NCBI GenBank assembly: GCA_002343455.1
Contig: DDSR01000058.1
Location: 9,520 to 21,543, forward strand
Length of the DNA: 12,024 nucleotides
Origin: Deltaproteobacteria bacterium UBA2385
GTDB lineage: Bacteria; Myxococcota_A; UBA796; UBA2385
Direction of reading: 5' to 3'
The notes under the pieces are model-generated. The model did no database searches and was not told where the DNA came from. It saw nothing but the letters and a program-made list of their open reading frames with translations. Position 1 is the stretch's first letter. Every line of letters begins with the position of its first letter. Below are positions 1 to 5,665 of this stretch, piece by piece. Made by a program: the position numbers and the translations under genes.

Positions 1-1957
1 ACTGCGGCAGCGTGCTCTCGAAGTTGTCCCAGATCCAGAGCAGCGGCTCTTCGCGGAACAGGGCCACGGCCTGCACCCAGGCCTCCTCGTCCGAGCCGGG
101 AACCGCATCGGCGCCATGGACGTAGGCGAGCAGCTCCCGACAGGCGACCATGGGGCCGGCGCGCCGCTCGAAGGTGGTGAAGCAGGCGCCCCCGGCCCGC
201 TCTCCGGTGCGGGCCCACCAGTGCGCCGCCTCGCGCGTCAGGCTGGTCTTGCCCATGCCCCCCATGCCGTGCACCACCACGGCCGGGTGCTTGCGCAGGG
301 CGCGCCGGAGCGCCAGCAGGTCGCCGGCCCGGCCGGTGAAGCCGTAGAGCGGCGGCGGCGGGAAGTGCTTGTCCGGCGGCCGGCCGCGAAGCGCTTTGCC
401 GCCCTTCTTCGCCGGGGCGCCCCCGGGGACCATCACCGGGTCCTCTCCCACCTGGTAGAGCTGGGCGATGTGCCAGTCGTGTAGCTCGATCCTCTCGCGC
501 CGGCCGATGTCGCGCCGGGGATCGGCTTGGAGCGCCCGGCGGCCGCGGAGCAGGGCCTCGCCGACCGAGGCGCCGTCGCAGAGCCCCTCGTAGAAGGCCT
601 GGACCAACAGCCGGGCCGCCGTGACCGTCACCGAGTGGGAGAACGCGATGACGCTGCCCACGCCGTGCTGCAAGAGGGCCGGCGCCACCGAGCCGAAGAC
701 CTCCTTGTCCAGGTCCGAGGTCTGGCAGGCCTCCAGCAGGGCCAGCGGCACCCGCATCGCCGCCAGCAGCTCGCCCAGCCGCCGCCCCTCGACCAGGTCC
801 TTCGTCGCGTCGGGCTGCTCGAAGCAGAGCGCCCCCACCCCGGACTGGCGCAGGTAGACCCCGTGCCCGTCGAAGTGCACGACGTGGAAGGGCTGGCCGG
901 TCTCGCGGGCGGCCGTCAGCCGTCGGTCCAGCTCCGGAAGCGTCGGGGGCTCGCAGAAGTCGACGTGGACGTTTCCGCCCAGCCGGTCCAGCGCGTCGAG
1001 CACCGGCGCTGCGCTGGTGCGCGGGTCGATGAAGCCGGTATCCGTGGGCCGCGCGATCACCAGCAGCACCCGCAGCGGCACCGCCACCACCGGCGCGCTC
1101 GTCGCCGGCGTGCCAGGGAACTGGCGGCGGATGCTCACGTCGCGGAAGACCAGCGAGCCCGCGGGGGTGCGCAGCAGCTCCCATGGCAGGGACAGCACCC
1201 CGGGGTCGTCCGAGACCAGGGTCAGCACCTTCGGGCCGGCGGTGCCGGCCAGCGCGTCGAGCGGGTGGGTCCCGCCGTGGGTCCACAGGTCCGCGTGGAG
1301 CCGCTCGCCCCACTGTTGCAGCCGCTCTTCGAAACGCCTCGCCCGCGCGTGGTCCCCCGGCCCCGGCAGCCGCAGGTATTGCTCCAGGTACCAGCGGTGA
1401 TCGTCGTCGTCGCCCTTGACCATCGGCAGGTCGAAGCGGTGTTGATCCTCCTCTCCCCCTACCCACCGCGCTTCGAGCTGGTCGCCCTCGGCCCGCAGGC
1501 GCAGGCGCCGCTCGGTGGTCTTGCCCCGCGGCGCGCGCGGCGCTCCCGAGACCCAGGCCAGCAGCTCGCCCTGGCCGGCGGTGCTCCGCCAGTCCACGCG
1601 CCGCTTCGCCCGTAGCAGCGGCGGGAGGTGCGCCTCGTCCAGCTCCCCGACGATCACGGGGACCACCCGCGTCGCCCCGTCGGACAGCTCGGCGTGCAGC
1701 ACGGCATCCACTTCGCCCTGTGCCCAGCCCGACGCCAGCTGCCGGTCCGACAGGCAGGCCACCAGCCACCGGCTCCGCGCCAGGCCCTCGTTCACCTTGT
1801 CCGGGATCGAGGCTCCGGGGCCGATCTCCTTTTCGTCGAGCCAGACCCGCTTCCCCGCGCCCTCCAGGGCCGCCGCGAGCGCCCGCACGGCCTCCTTGTC
1901 GGCGCTGGCGTGACAGAGGAACACATCCCAGGCGACGAAGGCACCCGTCCGCCTCAC
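1..1957 (-). CDS. TIR-CHAT-STAND (NB-ARC-like) protein, 3' end outside window
   Basis: 652 codons are visible with no stop. The start is the GTG at 1957-1955, overlapping the upstream stop as GTGA; another in-frame GTG lies four codons upstream. Residues about 10-135 form a TIR domain: DVFLCHAS strand, WLDEKEI BB-loop region at 39-45, and Glu82 in GWAQGE, where the NADase glutamate sits. Residues about 215-490 form a CHAT (caspase-like) protease: LPWELL near 257, His365 in HFDGHG and Cys411 in EACQTS, so the catalytic pair is intact. After a basic, proline-rich linker comes a STAND NTPase: FTGR at 540-543, Walker A GMGGMGKT at 564-571 with Lys570, and Walker B-like LLWIWDN with Asp644. The missing C-terminus is expected to hold the rest of the NTPase and probably sensor repeats. 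By family knowledge, STAND proteins switch on oligomerisation; here this would trigger TIR and/or CHAT activity. Domain calls are strong; the biological role (immunity or cell death) is inferred. Confidence 0.93.
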   Translation of the reverse strand, partial: MRRTGAFVAWDVFLCHASADKEAVRALAAALEGAGKRVWLDEKEIGPGASIPDKVNEGLARSRWLVACLSDRQLASGWAQGEVDAVLHAELSDGATRVVPVIVGELDEAHLPPLLRAKRRVDWRSTAGQGELLAWVSGAPRAPRGKTTERRLRLRAEGDQLEARWVGGEEDQHRFDLPMVKGDDDDHRWYLEQYLRLPGPGDHARARRFEERLQQWGERLHADLWTHGGTHPLDALAGTAGPKVLTLVSDDPGVLSLPWELLRTPAGSLVFRDVSIRRQFPGTPATSAPVVAVPLRVLLVIARPTDTGFIDPRTSAAPVLDALDRLGGNVHVDFCEPPTLPELDRRLTAARETGQPFHVVHFDGHGVYLRQSGVGALCFEQPDATKDLVEGRRLGELLAAMRVPLALLEACQTSDLDKEVFGSVAPALLQHGVGSVIAFSHSVTVTAARLLVQAFYEGLCDGASVGEALLRGRRALQADPRRDIGRRERIELHDWHIAQLYQVGEDPVMVPGGAPAKKGGKALRGRPPDKHFPPPPLYGFTGRAGDLLALRRALRKHPAVVVHGMGGMGKTSLTREAAHWWARTGERAGGACFTTFERRAGPMVACRELLAYVHGADAVPGSDEEAWVQAVALFREEPLLWIWDNFESTLPQ

Positions 1958-2823
1958 TCCACCCACCGGCTGACCCGGAACACCAGCGTGTTGTACGGCA
2001 GGTACTCCTCCCGGCTCCCCTCCCGCACCACGGCCTGCACCCGCCGGTCCCAGCGCCACTCCTCCCAGTGGATCACGCCGTCCCGGGGCACCTGCGCCAC
2101 GATGTACGATCCCAGCGCCAGGCGGTACCCGGCGGGCGCCTCCGTGTCGAAGTCCAGGCCCAGCTCGAAGACCTGGACGGCGGCCTTCTCGGTGTCCAGC
2201 AGGCTCTCCAGCAGGCTCTGGGCGGTCGCCGTCAGCGGCGCCAGGGCCGGCTGCGCCGCGTTCAACAGCGTCAGGCCGGCCCGGATCGCCGGGGAGTCCA
2301 GCAGGGTCTTGAAGGCCTTGCCCCCCTGGCTGGCCACATGCAGGGTGGTGAACTTCAGGCCCAGCCCCTGCCGCCCGGGGTTGACCCCGCGAAACACGGT
2401 GGTGCCCGCGACCCCCGCGAAGTCCTGCCGCCCCACCCGATAGGCCTGGTTGAACGAGAGGGGGACCGTCCCCTCCCCCTGGCGGTGGGTGCCCTCGACG
2501 TTGACCACGATGTCGTGGCCGCCGACCCCGGGGTAGTCCTCGACCCGCACCCGGTCGAGCTTCACGACCAGGGGCTGGTTCTCCAGCCCCGCGTCCGCCC
2601 CCTGGCCGCCGCCGGGGAGGATCTCCAGGACCGGGTCGGCCGTGGTCGTGTTCGGCACGAACCCGACCTGGTGATTCCCGTAGCGCCAGGGCTTGTCGAA
2701 CCAGCCCCGCCGGTCGGCCCGGGCCTCGCTCAGCTCTGCTCGCGGCTCCATTCGGCCGGTCGACTGCAAGACATCGAGCAGCTCGTTCTCCTGCAGGTCG
2801 GCGAAGGTCCGTGCTCTGTTCAT
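1954..2823 (-). CDS. Conserved-looking hypothetical protein, 289 aa, in TIR/CHAT operon
   Basis: I cannot assign this protein to a named family. It starts at ATG 2823, overlapping the stop of the TIR-SLOG gene by four bases (ATGA), and ends with TGA overlapping the GTG of the next gene, so it is translationally coupled on both sides. A good Shine-Dalgarno AAGGAG lies 7 nt before the ATG. There is no signal peptide or membrane segment. Residues 1-40 are charged and probably helical. Residues 41-160 look beta-rich, with WFDKPWRYGNHQVGF at 41-55 and a strand-like LVVKLDRVRVEDYPG at 85-99. Residues 168-215 are helical (LLNAAQPALAPL; SLLESLLD), and 216-289 are beta-rich and aromatic (VFELGLDF, GSYIVAQVP, HWEEWRWD), ending VFRVSRW. 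The fold may be a beta-sandwich with a helical insertion. As a soluble partner of two TIR proteins and a CHAT protease it could be a sensor, an adaptor or a protease substrate; none of these is shown by the sequence. Confidence 0.9.
   Translation of the reverse strand: MNRARTFADLQENELLDVLQSTGRMEPRAELSEARADRRGWFDKPWRYGNHQVGFVPNTTTADPVLEILPGGGQGADAGLENQPLVVKLDRVRVEDYPGVGGHDIVVNVEGTHRQGEGTVPLSFNQAYRVGRQDFAGVAGTTVFRGVNPGRQGLGLKFTTLHVASQGGKAFKTLLDSPAIRAGLTLLNAAQPALAPLTATAQSLLESLLDTEKAAVQVFELGLDFDTEAPAGYRLALGSYIVAQVPRDGVIHWEEWRWDRRVQAVVREGSREEYLPYNTLVFRVSRWVE
2195..2218. repeat. Perfect 12-bp tandem duplication in the 289-aa gene
   Basis: TCCAGCAGGCTC is present twice in tandem. On the minus strand it encodes the repeated ESLL/DSLL-like helix segment around residues 203-210. 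In-frame, so the gene is intact. Confidence 0.85.
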
Positions 2824-4919
2824 GTCGGGGCTCCTTGGGGTACGGGTGCCAGCCCGGTCAGGACCAGGCGGACGATGGTGTCGGGGTCGGTGGTGGTGGC
2901 CAGCTCGGCCTGCTGTGCCTCGCTCAGGTGCGTCCCCAGCGCCGCGCTTGCCCCGCCGCGCGCCACGAGCTCCTCGCCCAGGGCCTCGGCGGAGGGAAGC
3001 GGGTGCTCGGGCCCGGCCCAGGCGTGGGTGGAGGCCTGCTCGATGTCGATCCGACGCAGCCGGGCCCAGGCCTCGTCCCGCGAGACCGGCGAGGGCAGCC
3101 CGAGCAGGGCCGCCGCCAGGGCGGTGGCGCCACCGAAACCCGCACAGAGGAAGACCGGCTTTCGGGCCCGGCAGGAGAGCACGATCTCCTCCAGCACGCC
3201 GGGCACGGTGCCGAAGAAGCCGCCCACCTTGCCGCCCAGGGCCACCAGGGCCTGCGCCTCGGGCAGGGGCTTGCCCGGTGGGGAGCGGATCCCCGCCAGC
3301 GCCTGCCGCATCTCGGAGCTGCCGCGGCTCCAGGCGTAGCGCTCGGGATCCCCCTTCCGGGCGTCGATCTTCTCGCCCTTGGGGCTGAGCTCGTGCAGAT
3401 CGATCAGCGGATCCTCCGGCTGGGGCATGACGTGCCGGATCGCGGTCCGCGCAAACGCAGCCCAGGCCTTTCGGTCGTTGCCGATGGCCTGGGGCCAGCC
3501 GACGAAGGCCTCGATCGGCGCCAGACCCTCCCCTCCAGACTGCCGGTTGCTGGCCTCGACGAGGTTGAAGAGCAGCAGCGTGAAGCCATCCGGACGCAGG
3601 TCGCCGCCGTAGGCGATGCTGGCGCCGCGCTGGAGGAGGGCCCGCGCCACCGCGATCTGCACAGCCTTGACATGCAGCAGGCTGGCCCCTTGGGCGAGGA
3701 GCGTGGCCTCCTCGGGCTCCGAGACCGAGACCTGCACGCGCAGCTTCAGCGTCTGCTCCTGTCCCTCCCCCTCCCCCTCCCCCTCGCCCGCGCTTCGCAG
3801 CTCCAGGTCGGGCAGGTGGCGCTTGAAGTGCGCACGATCCAGCGCCTGCAGCGGTGGATCGGGGTGCAGCAGCAGCGGTAGCCCCTCGCCCCCCTGGCGC
3901 ATCGCCCGCAGGCCGTCGACCAGGTCTGGCCGATGCGGAACGACCAGGACCCTGCGCCCACCCAGGGCCTCGGCCTTGGCCGTCAGCCGCGCGCGGCAGA
4001 GCTCCCAGCGCAGGGCGACCCGGATGGCGGCGTCGACCACCTCGGGGCAGCTGCTCGGGCCTCGCCAGCGGATCCGAGGCGCCGCTCCCGGGTAGGAGTA
4101 GGACTCCTCGCCCCCCTCTTCGCCGGCCTCGACCACCAGGAAGGGCAGGTCCGCTTCGCGCGCCCGGTTGGCCTCCCAGCGGCACCAGGGCCGAGAGGGC
4201 CAGGCGTCGCTGTGGATGGCCACGAAGACGCTGCGCCGGACCTCCAGGTCCAGGCGCGCGGCGAAGTCCTCGCCCGGCGCGATGCCCGAGCTGTCGTAGA
4301 AGGCCTTCACCGGGCTGTTGCGGGCGAGGTAGTCCAGCAGGTCTCCGGCGACCCCGTCTCCGTCCTCCTTCGCGTGCGAGAGGAAGAGCGAGATCGGCGC
4401 CGGCCGCAGCCCCCGGCCGGGCGAGCCGCCATCCCCGAGCACCTCGCGGGCCAGCTCGTGGGTCAGGCGGCTGATCAGCCGGGCCGCGCGGGCCTCGCCC
4501 TTGACGGGCAGATCGGCGAGGCGCACGAAGTTGACGGCGCTGATCTTCGGGTCCAGGCGGAAGGCGTGCTCGGAGAGGGCCACCGGCAGCAGCAGGCAGC
4601 CCGGTCGCCCGACCCAGCGGTCCAGGAGGCCCTCCAGCCCGCCAGGCGCTCCCTTGAAGGCCTCCTCGGGCTCGGCCACCATCAGGTCGTCGACCAGCAG
4701 CACCAGGACGGGCAGATCCCGGTCTCCCGGCGTGTGATGCGCGGCGATCGGGCCGCCCGCGCTCCCCTCACCTCTCCAGCCAAAGGCCACCGGCAGGCCG
4801 AGCGAGGGCTCCAGGGGTCGCGCCGGATCCAGGTGGAAGGCGCGAAAGACCGCCTCCGCCAGGGCCGAGGCGCCCACGGCGTCGGGGTGCCAGGCCACCC
4901 GCAGGTGAGGGCTTCGCAC
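2820..4919 (-). CDS. TIR-SLOG protein with N-terminal degenerate TIR-like domain (699 aa)
   Basis: Three modules are visible. Residues 5-150 look like a degenerate TIR: an initial strand LRVAWHP, a later LPVLVLLVDD strand and PGCLLLPVAL, without the catalytic WxxE-type segment. Residues about 175-265 are a canonical TIR: ISLFLSHAKEDG, FYDSSGI loop and Glu249 in WCRWE at the NAD+-cleaving position. After a linker containing a (GE)4 run (379-386), residues about 393-605 resemble a SLOG (Rossmann-like, nucleotide-derivative binding) domain of the TIR-associating type: LRVQVSVS at 393-400, RGASIAYGGDLRPDGFT at 431-447 and FLCAGFGGATAL at 590-601. The C-terminus is short and helical. The start is GTG 4919, sharing one base with the upstream stop (TAGTG); no strong ribosome site is seen, which suits coupled translation. 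By analogy with TIR/SLOG defence pairs such as Thoeris, TIR would make an NAD-derived signal that SLOG could bind. The intramolecular link is inference. Confidence 0.93.
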   Translation of the reverse strand: MRSPHLRVAWHPDAVGASALAEAVFRAFHLDPARPLEPSLGLPVAFGWRGEGSAGGPIAAHHTPGDRDLPVLVLLVDDLMVAEPEEAFKGAPGGLEGLLDRWVGRPGCLLLPVALSEHAFRLDPKISAVNFVRLADLPVKGEARAARLISRLTHELAREVLGDGGSPGRGLRPAPISLFLSHAKEDGDGVAGDLLDYLARNSPVKAFYDSSGIAPGEDFAARLDLEVRRSVFVAIHSDAWPSRPWCRWEANRAREADLPFLVVEAGEEGGEESYSYPGAAPRIRWRGPSSCPEVVDAAIRVALRWELCRARLTAKAEALGGRRVLVVPHRPDLVDGLRAMRQGGEGLPLLLHPDPPLQALDRAHFKRHLPDLELRSAGEGEGEGEGQEQTLKLRVQVSVSEPEEATLLAQGASLLHVKAVQIAVARALLQRGASIAYGGDLRPDGFTLLLFNLVEASNRQSGGEGLAPIEAFVGWPQAIGNDRKAWAAFARTAIRHVMPQPEDPLIDLHELSPKGEKIDARKGDPERYAWSRGSSEMRQALAGIRSPPGKPLPEAQALVALGGKVGGFFGTVPGVLEEIVLSCRARKPVFLCAGFGGATALAAALLGLPSPVSRDEAWARLRRIDIEQASTHAWAGPEHPLPSAEALGEELVARGGASAALGTHLSEAQQAELATTTDPDTIVRLVLTGLAPVPQGAPT
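2831..2836 (-). promoter_or_regulatory. Ribosome binding site of the 289-aa gene
   Basis: AAGGAG on the minus strand, 7 nt before ATG 2823, lies inside the end of the TIR-SLOG gene. It is the best Shine-Dalgarno in the operon and supports the ATG start, rejecting the much longer in-frame reading that is open upstream to 4185. Confidence 0.75.
3763..3786. repeat. CCCTCC hexamer repeat encoding a Gly-Glu linker
   Basis: Three perfect and one one-mismatch copies of CCCTCC in tandem encode (GE)4 between the TIR and SLOG parts of the 699-aa protein. It is in-frame (6-bp unit), so slippage would change linker length without breaking the gene. Confidence 0.85.
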
Positions 4920-5617
4920 TACGTGGGGATCCCGATGGTCCGGGTGACCTGGCCCAGCACCCAGGTCCAGGTGTCCTGGCCCTGCCGGGTGAACATCGCC
5001 TGGAGGAAGGCGTCGGGGCTGGTAGCCCCCAGCACGTCGTTGTCCGGCCCCGAGACCAGCGGGACGAAGCGCACATGGTTCGTGCTCTCCGGGGCATCGT
5101 AGCCGGGCATCAGCGCCCAGTGCTCGACCAGGCGTCCGGACACGCTGGGCACGGAGTGCACGTAGACGAAGCCCGCCAGGGTGTTGTTGTAGAGGACCCG
5201 GGCCTTGACCACGATGTTGTTGGACGGACCGCCGACCCCGCCGTTGGGGATGCCCGCCCGGGACAGGCAGAGCACCGCGTCGTAGACGAAGCTGGCCGCC
5301 TCGGAGGGGTATGCGTCCGCCACCCAGTCGAAGAACTCCTGCCGATCGTCGTGCTGGGTGGCGCTCTCCTGGACCTTGGTGTCGTAGCCCTGGGAGGGCG
5401 CGCGCCCCGGGCGCAGCAGCCAGTGCTCCAGGCTGATCGAGGGCGAAGTCGAGAGCAGCTCGGAGTAGCAGAAGCCCGCGGTCGTGTCGTCGCGCTCGAT
5501 GCCGACGGTGCCGGGGTCGATCTGCCGCCGACCAAGGAGGGGAGGAGCGGGGAGGAGGTCATCGAAGAGGAAGGACAAGGGGTACTCCAGGTTGGGGGTA
5601 CAGCAAGATGGAGCCAC
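4919..5617 (-). CDS. Hypothetical protein with internal duplication, 232 aa, first gene of operon
   Basis: No family is recognised. The start is GTG 5617, the first possible start after an in-frame TAA at 5632-5630; no Shine-Dalgarno is visible before it. A TTG at residue 14, preceded by TGGAG, is an alternative. The protein is soluble, with no signal peptide or membrane helix. It contains two copies of a motif offset by 101 residues: TTAGFCY...SLEHWLLRPG (45-71) and TLAGFVY...LVEHWALMPG (146-172). The AGF-to-EHW spacing is identical in both copies, and both are followed by a polar segment and an aromatic helix-like stretch (EFFDWVADAY; DAFLQAMF). This suggests two tandem copies of a small beta-rich domain. 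It shares one base with the TIR-SLOG start and heads the operon, so it is probably co-expressed with the TIR and CHAT genes. A ligand-binding or adaptor role is possible but nothing in the sequence proves it. Confidence 0.85.
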   Translation of the reverse strand: MAPSCCTPNLEYPLSFLFDDLLPAPPLLGRRQIDPGTVGIERDDTTAGFCYSELLSTSPSISLEHWLLRPGRAPSQGYDTKVQESATQHDDRQEFFDWVADAYPSEAASFVYDAVLCLSRAGIPNGGVGGPSNNIVVKARVLYNNTLAGFVYVHSVPSVSGRLVEHWALMPGYDAPESTNHVRFVPLVSGPDNDVLGATSPDAFLQAMFTRQGQDTWTWVLGQVTRTIGIPT

Positions 5618-5665
5618 GGGCGCATTCTGTTACCGTCGGGGGAGGAATTCCAGGGGAAACGCAGA
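5618..5665. promoter_or_regulatory. Divergent intergenic region between the TIR operon and the LCAT-CHAT gene
   Basis: Only 48 bases separate the GTG of the minus-strand operon from the ATG of the plus-strand CHAT gene. Both transcripts must start here or inside the opposite gene, which implies shared control. I see no convincing -35/-10 pair on either strand; a purine-rich stretch (5638-5647) and the Shine-Dalgarno of the plus gene occupy the right half. Calling it a promoter region rests on geometry only. Confidence 0.45.
5652..5657 (+). promoter_or_regulatory. Ribosome binding site of the LCAT-CHAT gene
   Basis: AGGGGA lies 8 nt before ATG 5666. This site decides the start: the reading frame is open upstream to 5075, but that extension is antisense to the 232-aa gene and the recognisable domain begins about residue 13 after ATG 5666. 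A second purine run, GGAGGAA at 5641-5647, is 18 nt away and too distant. Confidence 0.7.

Noticed and set aside
527..3339. Plus-strand open frames of 362 aa (527-1615) and 539 aa (1720-3339)
   Set aside because: They are shadows of the TIR-CHAT-STAND, 289-aa and TIR-SLOG genes and show no domain motifs.
1954..4185. 743-aa minus-strand reading frame that includes the 289-aa protein
   Set aside because: Its N-terminal ~450 residues are a frame-shifted reading of the TIR-SLOG gene, low-complexity in Gly/Ala/Arg. The real gene starts at ATG 2823 with AAGGAG 7 nt upstream.
3933..5102. 389-aa plus-strand open frame
   Set aside because: Antisense to the TIR-SLOG gene and the end of the 232-aa gene; no motif and Gln/Arg-rich composition typical of GC shadows.
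5075..5665. 197-residue N-terminal extension of the LCAT-CHAT protein
   Set aside because: It lies antisense to the 232-aa gene, has no recognisable domain, and ATG 5666 has a well-placed ribosome site directly before the hydrolase domain.
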